Assembly: GCA_027487555.1 (NCBI GenBank)
Contig: JAIYDI010000022.1
Coordinates: forward strand, 1-64,000
DNA: 64,000 nt
Origin: Hyphomicrobiales bacterium
GTDB lineage: Bacteria; Pseudomonadota; Alphaproteobacteria; Rhizobiales; Devosiaceae
Reading direction: 5' to 3'
Under the pieces are notes generated by a model. That model was not told where the DNA came from and searched no databases. It worked only from the letters and a program-made list of their open reading frames with translations. Positions 40,354 to 48,995 of this stretch are shown piece after piece (within the stretch, counting starts at the first letter, position 1; every line of letters starts with the position of its first letter). A program made the translations under genes and the position numbers.

Positions 40354-41132
40354 GCGACCTCCCGAGTCACCATCATCTTCTTGATCTCGGCGATGGCCTT
40401 GGCCGGGTTCAACCCCTTGGGGCAGACCTTGGCGCAGTTCATGATCGTGTGGCAGCGATAGAGCTTGAACGGATCCTCGAGATTGTCGAGCCGCTCTTCT
40501 GTCGCCTGGTCGCGGCTGTCGATCAGCCAGCGATAGGCCTGCAGCAGCACCGCTGGCCCCAGATATTTCTCGCCGTTCCACCAGTAGGACGGGCACGAGG
40601 TCGAGCAGCAGGCGCACAGGATGCACTCATAGAGCCCGTCGAGCTTTTCGCGGTCGCCCTTCGATTGCAGCCATTCCTTGTCCGGCGTCGGCGAGGTGGT
40701 CTTCAGCCACGGCTCGATCGAGCGGTGCTGCTCGTAGAAGGTCGAGAGGTCCGGCACCAGGTCCTTGATCACCGGCATATGCGGCAGGGGGTAGATCGAG
40801 ATCGGCCCCTTGATTTCGTCCATGCCCTTGGTGCAGGCGAGCGTATTGGCGCCCGCGATATTCATCGAGCATGAGCCACAGATACCTTCGCGGCACGAGC
40901 GGCGCAGGGTGAGCGTCGGGTCGATCTTGTTCTTGATATAGAGCAGCGCGTCGAGCACCATCGGCCCGCAATCGTCGAGGTCGACGAAATATGTGTCGAG
41001 GCGGGGGTTCGCATCCTCGTCGGGGTTGTAGCGATAGATGCGGAATTCCCGCAGGCGGATCCCGCCTTGCGGTTTCGGCCACACCTTGCCAGGCATTACC
41101 CGGGAATTCTTGGGAAGCGTCAGCTCGGCCAT
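40350..41132 (-). CDS. sdhB: Succinate dehydrogenase iron-sulfur subunit
   Basis: A 260-residue iron-sulfur protein of complex II. The [2Fe-2S] site is CREGICGSC (about 79-87), the [4Fe-4S] site [11 protein letters not shown] (about 171-181), and the [3Fe-4S] site CHTIMNC with [10 protein letters not shown] (about 227-240). It passes electrons from SdhA to ubiquinone. It is split from sdhA by four small genes (41157-42486), while in most alphaproteobacteria sdhA and sdhB are adjacent. Confidence 0.98.
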   Translation of the reverse strand: MAELTLPKNSRVMPGKVWPKPQGGIRLREFRIYRYNPDEDANPRLDTYFVDLDDCGPMVLDALLYIKNKIDPTLTLRRSCREGICGSCSMNIAGANTLACTKGMDEIKGPISIYPLPHMPVIKDLVPDLSTFYEQHRSIEPWLKTTSPTPDKEWLQSKGDREKLDGLYECILCACCSTSCPSYWWNGEKYLGPAVLLQAYRWLIDSRDQATEERLDNLEDPFKLYRCHTIMNCAKVCPKGLNPAKAIAEIKKMMVTREVA

Positions 41133-41156
41133 CTCATGCTCCGTCCATTGCCCGCA

Positions 41157-41411
41157 TCAGCGCCCTTTCCTGGCGCGCTGTTCGAGCCCGTAAATCTTGT
41201 CGTTCACGTCATCGAGGCCCTGCGCGAATACCGCCTGCGCATCCTTGAGCCCCTGATTGTAGTAGTAGGGTCCGATATGCTCGGTGAAGAAATTGAACAG
41301 CAACTCCGCTGGGATCGCGCCGATCTCGCTGTCGAGTTCCGTCGCGAAGTAGTCCTGGATACGCTTGACGACGTCCGCCCGATCATCCTTTTCCAGCCGA
41401 AGCGGCTTCAC
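41157..41411 (-). CDS. DUF2164 family protein
   Basis: An 84-residue protein that fits DUF2164: LEKDDRADVVKRIQDYF, AAELLF-like ELLFNFFTEHIGPYYYNQGLKDAQ (quoted in parts). GTG start at 41411, chosen because the family begins at this point and AGG lies upstream. It is on the sdh strand, eight bases beyond the preceding stop and 24 before the sdhB start, so it is surely part of the transcript. No function is known for the family. Confidence 0.82.
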   Translation of the reverse strand: MKPLRLEKDDRADVVKRIQDYFATELDSEIGAIPAELLFNFFTEHIGPYYYNQGLKDAQAVFAQGLDDVNDKIYGLEQRARKGR

Positions 41412-41419
41412 ACCTGGCC

Positions 41420-41728
41420 TCAGTAGTTGGGTTTGCAGATCTTGTTCGATTGCCCGATATAGATGCCGTATTTCTGGTTGTCGGAGGTCGGCGGCGCCTT
41501 GCCCTTCATCGACGAGATGATCACGTCCATGAAGTCCGCGTCGACGAGTGTCATCGCCGCATCGGCCTTGCAGCCGCACAGCGCGTCATCCTGGGCAATG
41601 CCCATGCAGGTCTTGTAGAACTCCGCTTTCTGCGTCGCGCTCGGCGCTGCCGCCTGCGCCCCGCCGACCATCAGCCCCAGTGCCGCCAGCGCCACCACAA
41701 AGGTCTTCTTTCCTGCCCCGTTTCTCAC
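41420..41728 (-). CDS. Small exported four-cysteine protein, copy 1, within the sdh operon
   Basis: A 102-residue protein with signal peptide (TFVVALAALGLMVGGAQAA, cleavage near 26). The mature part is about 75 residues with Cys-x9-Cys-x-Cys near its start (KTCMGIAQDDALCGC) and a last Cys five residues from the end (ICKPNY). The GTG start overlaps the upstream TGA (GTGA), with AGGGAG well placed. The gene at 42169 encodes a relative with the same cysteine plan. Unknown function. Confidence 0.75.
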   Translation of the reverse strand: MRNGAGKKTFVVALAALGLMVGGAQAAAPSATQKAEFYKTCMGIAQDDALCGCKADAAMTLVDADFMDVIISSMKGKAPPTSDNQKYGIYIGQSNKICKPNY

Positions 41729-42150
41729 CGCAACTCCCTGCGGATCATCAGTTTCAGCCCCGACCAGATGTCGGAAACCGCCGCCACCTTGATATCCACC
41801 AGACCCGTCGGCAGCAACAGCTCGCGGATCACGTCCTCGGTGATGTCGGTAGGCACCTTGCTCGCCTTTTTCGGCCACGAAATCCAGATGAATCCGTCGC
41901 GGGCGACTGCTTCCTTGAGCCGCTGGGCATTACCCGCCAGCACGGCGCGCGACGTGGTGAAGCCGTGGATCACATCCCACCCACCGCCTTCGCCGAGCCG
42001 ATCCCAGCCACTCACGACCCGCTCCCTGAACGCCGCCGCCTCTTTGAGCGCGTCAAGCTCCCCCGGCAGATCGAGAAACAGCACCCGCTGCCCATCCTTG
42101 AGCCCGAGTTTCTTCGGTAACGGCGTGGCGGAATAGCCGGGTGTGGTCAT
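41725..42150 (-). CDS. DUF3052-like protein
   Basis: A 141-residue soluble protein: GYSATPLPKKLGLKDGQRV at residues 5-23, the FLDLPGELDAL block, and DGFIWISWPKKASKVPTDITEDVIRE (quoted in parts) with the SWPK phrase typical of DUF3052 (methyltransferase-adjacent family). Its TGA is overlapped by the next gene's GTG. Part of the insert between sdhA and sdhB. No catalytic residues are apparent. Confidence 0.8.
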   Translation of the reverse strand: MTTPGYSATPLPKKLGLKDGQRVLFLDLPGELDALKEAAAFRERVVSGWDRLGEGGGWDVIHGFTTSRAVLAGNAQRLKEAVARDGFIWISWPKKASKVPTDITEDVIRELLLPTGLVDIKVAAVSDIWSGLKLMIRRELR

Positions 42151-42168
42151 GTGGGCAGTCGTCTCCGC

Positions 42169-42486
42169 CTAATGCACCGCCATGCAGCTGCTGGGCGCCG
42201 TCTTCATGAACTTGTCGACCGCCGCCATGTCCGCCTCAGTCATCGCCTTGGCGGTGGCGGCGGTATTCGTCACATCCGTCGCGCCGAGGCTGAGATAGAT
42301 GATCCCGCGCTCGGTCAGATCGAGCATTGCCCGGTCCCCCATGCATTGGCATTGCGCCCGGCTCATCAGCATCTGGCTTTCGCACGATGCGACGAAACCC
42401 GTCTTCAGGTCCGTCACCGCGTTGGCCGGCAGGCTGCCGACAAGGGCGGCTCCCGCCGCCATTGCGACGCGGAGCGCCCGATGCAT
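42169..42486 (-). CDS. Small exported four-cysteine protein, copy 2, within the sdh operon
   Basis: A 105-residue protein with signal peptide (ALRVAMAAGAALVGSLPANA, cleavage near 23). Its mature part has Cys-x10-Cys-x-Cys (ASCESQMLMSRAQCQC) and a Cys five residues from the C-terminus (SSCMAVH), the same plan as the 41420 gene; the rest is diverged. The ATG shares its A with the sdhA TGA, so translation is coupled to sdhA. It could carry a metal or heme-independent disulfide fold in the periplasm (inference). Confidence 0.75.
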   Translation of the reverse strand: MHRALRVAMAAGAALVGSLPANAVTDLKTGFVASCESQMLMSRAQCQCMGDRAMLDLTERGIIYLSLGATDVTNTAATAKAMTEADMAAVDKFMKTAPSSCMAVH

Positions 42487-44297
42487 CAGTACACCCGCGC
42501 TTTCGGCGCGATCTTCTTGAGCGAGATCCCGCCCTCGCTCTCGGGCGTCAGCGGATCGACATGTACCGGCCGATAGCCGAGTTCCACCGCGCCGGATGTG
42601 TTATCGATCCACGCGAGGGTGTGCTTGCGCCAGTTGACGTCGTCACGGCTCGGGAAATCCTCATGCGCATGGGCGCCACGGCTTTCCTTGCGCGCTTCGG
42701 CCGACACCACCGTCGTCACGGCGCAGGCCATCAGGTTCTCGAGTTCCAGCGTCTCCACCAGGTCCGAGTTCCAGATCAGCGAGCGGTCCGAGACCTTCAG
42801 ATCATCGAGCGCGCCCCAGAGTTCGGCCATACGCTTCGCGCCGGAAGCCAGCGTCTCCGCAGTGCGGAACACCGCCGCGTCTTCCTGCATGATGCGCTGC
42901 ATCTTCTCGCGCACCATGGCGGTCGGCGAGCCGCCATTGGCATTCCTCAGCCGATCGAACCGCGCGAGGATCTTCTCGTCCTCGGCCGTGTTGATCCCCG
43001 GCACCTTCGCGGCCCGGTCAACGGTCTTTGCCGCCCGCAGCGCCGCCGCCCGGCCGAACACCACGAGATCGGTCAGCGAATTCGAGCCCAGGCGGTTCGC
43101 GCCATGCACCGAGGCACAGGCCGCCTCGCCCACCGCCATCAGGCCCGGCACCACGCGGTCCGGATCCTCGGGCGTCGGGTTCAGCACTTCGCCGTGATAG
43201 TTCGCCGGGATGCCGCCCATGTTGTAATGCACCGTCGGCAGCACGGGGATCGGTTCGCGCGTCACATCCACGCCCGCGAAAATCTTCGCACTCTCGGAAA
43301 TCCCCGGCAGGCGCTCATGCAGCACCTTGGGGTCAAGATGGTCGAGATGCAGGAAGATGTGGTCCTTGTTCTTGCCGACGCCGCGGCCTTCACGGATCTC
43401 GAGCGTCATGCAACGGGAAACCACGTCACGGCTCGCAAGGTCCTTGGCATTAGGCGCATAGCGCTCCATGAACCGCTCGCCCTCGGAATTGACGAGATAA
43501 CCGCCTTCGCCACGTGCGCCTTCGGTGATCAGGCAGCCCGCCCCATAGATGCCGGTCGGGTGGAACTGCACGAATTCCATGTCCTGCAGCGGCAACCCGG
43601 CGCGCGCCACCATGCCATTGCCATCACCGGTACAGGTATGCGCCGAGGTCGCCGAAAAATACGAGCGGCCATAGCCACCGGTCGCCAGCACCGTGAGCTT
43701 GGCGCGGAACCGGTGCAGCGTGCCGTCATCGAGCTTCCAGGCGATCACGCCCTGGCACGAGCCGTCCTCGCCCATGATCAGGTCGAGCGCGAAATACTCG
43801 ATGAAGAACTGCGCATTGTTGCGCACCGACTGGCCGTAGAGCGTGTGCAATATGGCGTGGCCGGTGCGGTCGGCCGCCGCGCAGGTGCGCTGCACCGGGG
43901 GGCCATCGCCGAATTCCGTCATGTGGCCGCCGAACGGCCGCTGGTAGATCTTGCCGGTATCAGTCCGGCTGAACGGCACGCCGTAATGCTCGAGTTCGTA
44001 GATGGCTGCCGGCGCCTCGCGCGCCAGGTACTCCATCGCGTCATTGTCGCCCAGCCAGTCCGAACCCTTCACGGTGTCGTACATGTGCCACTGCCAGCTG
44101 TCGGGGCCCATGTTCTGCAGCGATGCGGCAATGCCGCCCTGCGCCGCCACGGTATGGCTGCGGGTGGGGAACACCTTGGTGATGCAGGCGGTATTGAGCC
44201 CCTGCTCCGCCATGCCGAGCGTGGCGCGCAGCCCTGCGCCGCCCGCGCCGACAATAACCACGTCGAATTCGTGGTCGATGAGCTGATAAGCGGCCAT
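42486..44297 (-). CDS. sdhA: Succinate dehydrogenase flavoprotein subunit
   Basis: A 603-residue FAD subunit that oxidises succinate to fumarate. The FAD motif is [19 protein letters not shown] (about 14-32), and [14 protein letters not shown] has the His that binds covalent FAD. The active-site block [20 protein letters not shown] is near 278, and the HPTGIYGAG sequence near 252. All standard. It follows sdhD by three bases. Confidence 0.98.
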   Translation of the reverse strand: MAAYQLIDHEFDVVIVGAGGAGLRATLGMAEQGLNTACITKVFPTRSHTVAAQGGIAASLQNMGPDSWQWHMYDTVKGSDWLGDNDAMEYLAREAPAAIYELEHYGVPFSRTDTGKIYQRPFGGHMTEFGDGPPVQRTCAAADRTGHAILHTLYGQSVRNNAQFFIEYFALDLIMGEDGSCQGVIAWKLDDGTLHRFRAKLTVLATGGYGRSYFSATSAHTCTGDGNGMVARAGLPLQDMEFVQFHPTGIYGAGCLITEGARGEGGYLVNSEGERFMERYAPNAKDLASRDVVSRCMTLEIREGRGVGKNKDHIFLHLDHLDPKVLHERLPGISESAKIFAGVDVTREPIPVLPTVHYNMGGIPANYHGEVLNPTPEDPDRVVPGLMAVGEAACASVHGANRLGSNSLTDLVVFGRAAALRAAKTVDRAAKVPGINTAEDEKILARFDRLRNANGGSPTAMVREKMQRIMQEDAAVFRTAETLASGAKRMAELWGALDDLKVSDRSLIWNSDLVETLELENLMACAVTTVVSAEARKESRGAHAHEDFPSRDDVNWRKHTLAWIDNTSGAVELGYRPVHVDPLTPESEGGISLKKIAPKARVY

Positions 44298-44300
44298 GAA

Positions 44301-44684
44301 CTAACCCCAGAAGACGAGCTTGGCGATGGAACCAACGCCGACAATGACGATGGCCAAAGCGAAAATGGTGTTGGCGGCGTGCGCCAGCCGGTTGCGCGGA
44401 CCTTCGCTCAGGTAGTCCTCGACGACATCGCCGATCCCGAGCCGCATATGTACCGCGACATTTACCAGCAGCAGCACGAGGATCACCGCCACCACCGGGT
44501 TGCGGACGATTTCCACCATGCCTTCGCGCCCAGCGCCTGCCAGACTTACGACAAACCAGGCAAAGAAGATCAGGAAGGCGATATTGAGCGCGCCGGTCGC
44601 GCGCTGCCAGATGAAGTGCTTGGTCGCCTCTTTCGCATCGCCATAATGCGTCTTCGGGTTCGAAATGGCTGATTTGTCGATCAT
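44301..44684 (-). CDS. sdhD: Succinate dehydrogenase membrane anchor subunit
   Basis: A 127-residue anchor with three hydrophobic helices (about 34-54, 64-84, 100-122). It contains the heme/quinone-site phrase HMRLGIGDVVEDY at about 83-95. The ATG at 44684 overlaps the sdhC TGA by four bases (ATGA). Its partner genes and size identify it. Confidence 0.95.
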   Translation of the reverse strand: MIDKSAISNPKTHYGDAKEATKHFIWQRATGALNIAFLIFFAWFVVSLAGAGREGMVEIVRNPVVAVILVLLLVNVAVHMRLGIGDVVEDYLSEGPRNRLAHAANTIFALAIVIVGVGSIAKLVFWG

Positions 44685-45067
44685 TTCAGCACCACGAACA
44701 GGATCCAGCCGATAATGGTGATGCCCACCGATGCGCCCAGCTGCAGGCGCACCAGCAGCTCGCGGCCCACCGCATCCATGCCCTTGGTCAGGTCCCACAC
44801 GAAATGGCGCACCCCGCCCAGCATGTGGTGCACAAGGCTCCATGTGTAGCCGAACAGCACGATCTGGCCCAGCCAGCTGCCGAACAGCCAGTTGACGCCA
44901 TCGAAGAAGCCGCCGCCGACGGCGGCCGCGAACAGCCACAGCACCAGCAGCGCCGTGCCGGCATAGTTCGCTACGCCCGTCGCGCGGTGCACGATGGACA
45001 TGGTCATGGTGAGAGTGAAGCGATAGATCGAAAGATGCGGCGAAAGTGGCCGCGCACGAGAAGCCAT
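44681..45067 (-). CDS. sdhC: Succinate dehydrogenase cytochrome b556 subunit
   Basis: A 128-residue anchor starting RPLSPHLSIYRFTLTMTMSIVHRATG (quoted in part), the classic SdhC N-terminus. Helices lie at about 28-50, 65-85 and 105-126; the heme ligand region is SLVHHMLGGVRHFVWD (about 77-92). First gene of the sdh operon; its promoter must be in 45068-45217. Confidence 0.96.
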   Translation of the reverse strand: MASRARPLSPHLSIYRFTLTMTMSIVHRATGVANYAGTALLVLWLFAAAVGGGFFDGVNWLFGSWLGQIVLFGYTWSLVHHMLGGVRHFVWDLTKGMDAVGRELLVRLQLGASVGITIIGWILFVVLK

Positions 45068-45217
45068 GTCTGTACGACCCTGCTGGCCCGAGTGAGACGG
45101 GCGCCCAGTTTGGAACGGTTCGAGACTTCTAGCGATGCGAAGCCCTTAGGTCAAAGCCTCAAGGCAGCTTCGTGAACGAAGGTGGCATGCGGCATGTGCG
45201 CCACGCCAACCAGCCCT

Positions 45218-45466
45218 TCAATGGCGCGCGTCGGCATCGACGAGGTCGGGCGCCGTCCGCAGCGCTTCGAGGGTGAGCAGCAAGCTCAACACCCTGGCGC
45301 TGCGGAAGCCGGACGCTTCATCATTTGCGGGTTGGGGACGATCAACGGAGGGCCCATGCGAGAGCCATTTCCGCGGGAGGGGCTCGGCACGAGCCTCCCT
45401 GACGATCCCGACGTTCGGCATGACCACTGTTGCGGCGATCACGAGCCCGGCGGAGATCCTGTCCAT
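45218..45466 (-). CDS. Possible small exported protein
   Basis: An 82-residue frame with a signal-like N-terminus (ISAGLVIAATVVMPNVG, AxA cleavage site near 26-28) and a strong GGGAAGGAAA ribosome site directly before the ATG. The mature part is about 55 residues with no cysteine or motif I recognise, so it could be a chance frame. It lies upstream of sdhC on the same strand, in a 560-base region that otherwise holds no gene. Confidence 0.4.
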   Translation of the reverse strand: MDRISAGLVIAATVVMPNVGIVREARAEPLPRKWLSHGPSVDRPQPANDEASGFRSARVLSLLLTLEALRTAPDLVDADARH

Positions 45467-45631
45467 TTTCCTTCCCTCTGGTGCGGTCCGCCCGTGGCCG
45501 GGTTCCCGCTGCTTGACTTGACTGCTATCACCCCGGATCTGGCCTGGGCGTGAAGCCGTTATTCACAACGCATTCATTCAATGCTTGTGGCGAAATTTGG
45601 TTCCGTGCCCGGCCATCACGGGGATTTTGCA

Positions 45632-46213
45632 ATGCGTGATCGTGTCGTCGTCGAAAGTTCAGAAGTACTTGCGAGGAGCTGGGGCCTGTTGAAGCGCACG
45701 ACGCTCCGCCTCTTGCGCCGCTCGGGCGAATGGCAGACGCAGGTGCGCGAGACCTATGATCGCGGCCACGGCGCCGCCATCCTGCTCTACAATCGCGCGC
45801 AATGCAGTGTCGTGCTGACAAGGCAGTTCCGCTTCCCCGTGTACTACAACGGCGAGGGCGGATGGCTGATCGAGGTGCCCGCCGGCAAGCTCGATGGCGA
45901 CGATCCGCTGACCTGCGCGAAAAAGGAAGCCGAGGAGGAAACCGGCTTCCGCGTCACGGCGGTCGAGCAGGTCTTCATGACCTATATGAGCCCCGGCTCG
46001 GTCACCGAGAAGGTGGCGATGTTCCTCGCCGCATATGACGCGGAGTCGAGAGTTTCCATTGGCGGCGGCCTTGCCGACGAGGGCGAGGATATCGAGGTGC
46101 TCGAACTGGCTTTCACCGACGCGATGCAAATGATCGCCACCGGCGAAATCGCCGATGCCAAGACCGTCATGCTGCTGCAGCACCTGGCGCTGTCGGGCCG
46201 GATGGCGGGGTGA
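45632..46213 (+). CDS. NUDIX hydrolase of the NudK/ADP-ribose pyrophosphatase type
   Basis: A 193-residue protein. The NUDIX box is present (EVPAGKLDGDDPLTCAKKEAEEETGFRV, in part, at about 88-115) with the upstream WLIEVPAG block and the later YMSPGSVTEKVAMFLA phrase that is typical of NudK-like GDP-mannose or ADP-sugar pyrophosphatases. I chose the ATG at 45632, preceded by GGGGA. Its last 51 bases are repeated at 46655-46705, which shows a past duplication event at this locus. Confidence 0.88.
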   Translation: MRDRVVVESSEVLARSWGLLKRTTLRLLRRSGEWQTQVRETYDRGHGAAILLYNRAQCSVVLTRQFRFPVYYNGEGGWLIEVPAGKLDGDDPLTCAKKEAEEETGFRVTAVEQVFMTYMSPGSVTEKVAMFLAAYDAESRVSIGGGLADEGEDIEVLELAFTDAMQMIATGEIADAKTVMLLQHLALSGRMAG

Positions 46214-46217
46214 GGAG

Positions 46218-46655
46218 TTGCGGGAAATCGGCTCGGACAGTTCGCAGTTCACGCTCTCGTCGGAGGAAATCCATGACATCCTCCACCAGCACATTGAGAT
46301 GCCGGGCGACAAGCTCGTCAGCTATCTGCCGGTGCAGACTGTAACCGCTCTGCTCGGTCTTGCTGCCGACGAATATCTGGCATTGGCCGGACGGCACGGC
46401 CTTGTCGGCATTTGCCTCGATGCCCGCCACTGCGTCATTGCGTCGGGTGCGATCTACGTTTGGAAAGACGAGCCTCTGCAGCAGCTACTCAGTCACACTT
46501 CCGACGCCGTCTCGCGGCAGATGGGCGGGCGAGCGCCGCTGGATTTCATCCAATACATCGCCGGCCACTGGGTCGACGAAGAGGGTGAATTGCTGCGCTT
46601 GATCCGCCTTTCATTTGGCGAATCCGAGACGCCGGAGAAAGCGGCAGGCGACTGA
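46218..46655 (+). CDS. Unknown protein lying between two copies of the NUDIX 3' end
   Basis: A 145-residue frame without signal or membrane segments. It has IHDILHQHIEMPGDKLVSYL, LAADEYLALAGRHGLVG and LDFIQYIAGHWVDEEGELL (quoted in parts). Codon use looks coding. The start is uncertain: a TTG at 46218 abuts a GAGGAG, and internal starts such as the ATG at 46300 are possible. I do not recognise it. It begins four bases after the NUDIX stop, and its own stop codon overlaps the start of the repeated NUDIX 3' end. Confidence 0.6.
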   Translation: MREIGSDSSQFTLSSEEIHDILHQHIEMPGDKLVSYLPVQTVTALLGLAADEYLALAGRHGLVGICLDARHCVIASGAIYVWKDEPLQQLLSHTSDAVSRQMGGRAPLDFIQYIAGHWVDEEGELLRLIRLSFGESETPEKAAGD

Positions 46656-46705
46656 CCGTGATGTTGCTGCAGCACTTGGTGCTGTCGGGGCGGATAGCGG
46701 GGTGA
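46655..46705 (+). pseudogene. Remnant of a second NUDIX gene (last 16 codons only)
   Basis: Fifty-one bases match 46163-46213 at 45 positions. In the same frame they encode TVMLLQHLVLSGRIAG and a stop, against TVMLLQHLALSGRMAG in the intact gene; four of the six differences are silent. The piece was therefore under coding selection after the duplication, before the rest was lost. Confidence 0.75.
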
Positions 46706-46761
46706 CCGGCACTCCAGCGGGCCGGCACCAGTCAGGAATGACGCACCGAGTGGCGCTCAAA

Positions 46762-46975
46762 GTCGGGCTCCCTCTCCCGCCTGCGGGACTTCGAGCCGGT
46801 CCCGCGGGGAGCCGACGCGCCTGTGGCGCGACGGCAGGCGATGAAGGTGGCGCGGAGCGCCGGGTGAGGGGGGCCGCTTGCGCTAAGCCTCTACCGAGAT
46901 TTGGGAATTCAACGCAAGGTGCACCCCCCACCCGCCCTTCGGGCACCCTCCCCCGCGGGCGGTGGAGGGCCCGAC
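46762..46975. repeat. Long palindromic intergenic element, copy 2
   Basis: Starts GTCGGGCTCCCTCTCCCG and ends GGTGGAGGGCCCGAC. The centre folds: GGTGAGGGGGGCCGC TTGCG, short loop, CGCAAGGTGCACCCCCC. It lies between the convergent unknown gene (46655) and the oxidoreductase (47069). Confidence 0.7.
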
Positions 46976-47042
46976 TGACGCCGCACGGGCAAAGTGGGAC
47001 GCTCTCGACATAGCGACCCACCGTCATCGCCCGCCGCGCTTC

Positions 47043-47070
47043 CCATTCACCATTCCCCATTCGCACCCCT
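47043..47070. repeat. Heptamer array at the 3' end of the Gfo/Idh/MocA gene
   Basis: In-phase 7-mers CCATTCA, CCATTCC, CCATTCG, CACCCCT; the last unit runs into the stop codon of the gene (47069-47071). Confidence 0.65.
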
Positions 47071-48082
47071 ACCCCCGCACCTCCGCCCAACTGCCCGCGC
47101 GCTCGCTCTCGAAAATCGCGTCCAGCACCTTCATGTGCTTGATCGCGTCCTCGACGCCCCATTCGAGCGGCTTTTCGCCCAAGACCGCCCGGCAGAACGC
47201 ATCGGCCTGCAGAGTGTACTGATCGCAGGGGGCGAACACTTCGCGTCGCGCCAGCGAGCCATCCGCCGCATAGCCCCTGTCGACGAGGATCGCCGTCGCC
47301 TTGTCCTCGGGCGCATTGAACGGAATGAGGATTTCCACCCGCCCCTTGGTGCCCATCAGTTCGAGCCGCTGGCTGCCCACCGATTGCGTCGAGCAGGTAA
47401 AACTCGCCTGCAGCCCGCCGCCGAAATCGAGCAGCACGGACGCGAGCCGATCCGTCTTCAGCTCGGGGTCGCGGTCGACCAGCGCCACAGCGCGCTTCGG
47501 CTCGCGATCGAACAGGAAGCGCGACGCCGTCACCGGATAGCAGCCGATATCATAGATACCGCCGCCGCCGATATCGGCTTGGTTGCGCACATTGGTCGGG
47601 TCGGTGAGGAAATAGGTGAACACCCCGCGGATCGCCCGCAACTCACCAAGTTCGCCCGAGCGCGCGATCTCACGTGCCCTCAGCCATTGCGGATGGTGCC
47701 GCACCATGAAGGCCTCGGAGAACACGATGCCCGGCGGCAGGTCGCGCAACTGCTCGGCTTCTTTCGCGTCGAGCGCGATCGGCTTTTCGCACAGCACGTG
47801 CTTGCCGGCCCTCGCCGCCTGAAGCGTCAGGGGCACATGCAGATGGTTCGGCACGGGGTTGTAAACCGCGTCGATATCGGGGTCGGCGAGCAGGTCCTCG
47901 TAGGAGCCGTAGGCCCGCGCCCGGCCCGAAAGCCCAAGCGCCGCGATATAGGCCTCGGCCTTTTCCTCGGTGCGCGAGGCGACGGCGACCACCTCGCTCA
48001 GCTCCGATTTGAGGATGGCGGGCGTCACTTTCCTGAGCCCGATATTGGCGGTGGACAAAATCCCCCAGCGCACTTTCTTCAT
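47069..48082 (-). CDS. Gfo/Idh/MocA family NAD(P)-dependent oxidoreductase
   Basis: A 337-residue two-domain sugar-type dehydrogenase. The Rossmann start is VRWGILSTANIGLRK (about 4-18), with YNPVPNHLH and the diagnostic EKPIALDAKEAEQL (about 95-108), then the Gfo/Idh/MocA C-terminal beta sheet with GGGGIYDIGCYPV (about 186-198). The substrate cannot be told. ATG at 48082 with a GGGAGA site. It is divergent from the membrane-protein/XRE operon. Confidence 0.9.
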   Translation of the reverse strand: MKKVRWGILSTANIGLRKVTPAILKSELSEVVAVASRTEEKAEAYIAALGLSGRARAYGSYEDLLADPDIDAVYNPVPNHLHVPLTLQAARAGKHVLCEKPIALDAKEAEQLRDLPPGIVFSEAFMVRHHPQWLRAREIARSGELGELRAIRGVFTYFLTDPTNVRNQADIGGGGIYDIGCYPVTASRFLFDREPKRAVALVDRDPELKTDRLASVLLDFGGGLQASFTCSTQSVGSQRLELMGTKGRVEILIPFNAPEDKATAILVDRGYAADGSLARREVFAPCDQYTLQADAFCRAVLGEKPLEWGVEDAIKHMKVLDAIFESERAGSWAEVRG

Positions 48083-48118
48083 TCTGTATCTCCCTCGCGT
48101 TTGGCATCGGCGCACTGC

Positions 48119-48160
48119 TCAGACAAGTGCCACCGGTTTTCCGGAGCGGCAGCGCGACAC
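48119..48160. repeat. Partial RIME-like left half
   Basis: Contains AAGTGCCACCGGTTTTCCGG and GCAGCGCGACAC, the left half of the dispersed element, with no right half. It lies in the divergent promoter region between the oxidoreductase and the XRE operon. Confidence 0.5.
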
Positions 48161-48246
48161 GGCTGCAGCCACCTAGCCCCGAGGCGGTCTCAGGGTAAAG
48201 CCGAACCAATGACCTGAGCCGGCCTTCACCCCAACCCTGCCGTTCA

Positions 48247-48313
48247 ATGTAAAGAACTCTTGACACAATGTCAGACGAGGCTTACATCGCCCTATGTCAA
48301 ACATGCTTTACAT
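48247..48313 (+). promoter_or_regulatory. Promoter with repeated TTACAT operators for the membrane protein/XRE operon
   Basis: -35 TTGACA (48260-48265), 17-base spacer, -10 TACATC (48283-48288). An inverted repeat brackets it: ATGTAAAG (48247-48254) and CTTTACAT (48306-48313). The direct repeat CTTACATCG (48281) and CTTTACATCG (48306) puts one operator on the -10. This suits autorepression by the XRE protein. Confidence 0.6.
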
Positions 48314-48338
48314 CGAAAGGTCCGCAAGGGAGCCCGCC

Positions 48339-48779
48339 ATGTCCTATGAAGAGCGCAACGCCTGGGTCTTCGCTGGGGTCAGCATCCTCACCGGAATTTA
48401 CTACCTGTCGACCATGCTGGGTGGCGATCCGTCGGTGCCGTTGGTCGCGCGCGACTGGAAGACCGCCATGCTGACGACCATCGGCGGCGGCATCGTCGTC
48501 ACCATCGTGCTCAGTATCGCCGTCAACATCGTCTTCGGCATCGTCTCGGGCGATACGAAAACCACCTCCGATATCCGCGACCGGCAGATCAACCGCTTCG
48601 GCGACTATGTCGGCCACAGCTTCGTCATCATCGGGGCAGTTGGCGCCTTGATCCTCTTGATGCTCGACATGCCCAGCTTCTGGGTGGCGCAGGCCATCTT
48701 CCTCGGCTTCTTCGCCTCGGGCTGCCTCAGTTCCATCGCCCGCATCGCGTCCTACCGCTTCGGATTTTCCCCGTGGTGA
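48339..48779 (+). CDS. Membrane protein encoded with an XRE regulator
   Basis: A 146-residue protein with four predicted helices (about 8-26, 42-66, 88-106, 112-132). It has no catalytic motif. AAGGGAG sits before the ATG at 48339. Such four-helix proteins followed by a short YozG-like HTH protein occur across bacteria (general knowledge of this gene pair); the pair often behaves as a self-repressing unit. The stop overlaps the regulator's GTG by four bases. Confidence 0.75.
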   Translation: MSYEERNAWVFAGVSILTGIYYLSTMLGGDPSVPLVARDWKTAMLTTIGGGIVVTIVLSIAVNIVFGIVSGDTKTTSDIRDRQINRFGDYVGHSFVIIGAVGALILLMLDMPSFWVAQAIFLGFFASGCLSSIARIASYRFGFSPW

Positions 48780-48991
48780 AACCCACCCGCGTCACCAACC
48801 GCCTCCGCGTGCTCCGCTTCGAGCACCAGGAAATGACCCAGGCCGATCTTGCGGCACGGCTCGGCGTCACGCGGCAGACCGTCATCGCCATCGAGCAGGG
48901 CCGCTACTCGCCCAGCCTCGAGATGGCCTTCCAGATCGCGCGCGTTTTCGGCGTCCCGCTCGAAGCCGTGTTCCAGTACGAAACGGATTGA
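48776..48991 (+). CDS. Short XRE-family transcriptional regulator (YozG-like)
   Basis: A 71-residue helix-turn-helix protein: RLRVLRFEHQEMTQADLAARLGVTRQTVIAIEQGRYSPSLEMAFQIARVFGVPLE (quoted in pieces: MTQADLAARLGVTRQTV, IEQGRYSPSLE, FGVPLEAVF). The GTG at 48776 gives a GTGA overlap with the membrane protein; a GTG three bases earlier is possible. Probably binds the TTACAT repeats at 48247-48313 and represses its own operon (inference). Confidence 0.88.
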   Translation: MKPTRVTNRLRVLRFEHQEMTQADLAARLGVTRQTVIAIEQGRYSPSLEMAFQIARVFGVPLEAVFQYETD

Positions 48992-48995
48992 ACCC

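Noticed and set aside
42327..44672. 781-residue open frame on the plus strand opposite sdhA
   Set aside because: It is the antisense shadow of a fully convincing sdhA/sdhD region; its Arg/His-rich composition is typical of antisense frames in GC-rich coding DNA.
46240..46300. Alternative reading of the unknown gene as an extension of the NUDIX gene
   Set aside because: The NUDIX stop at 46213 is clear and its last codons are confirmed by the duplicate at 46655-46705.
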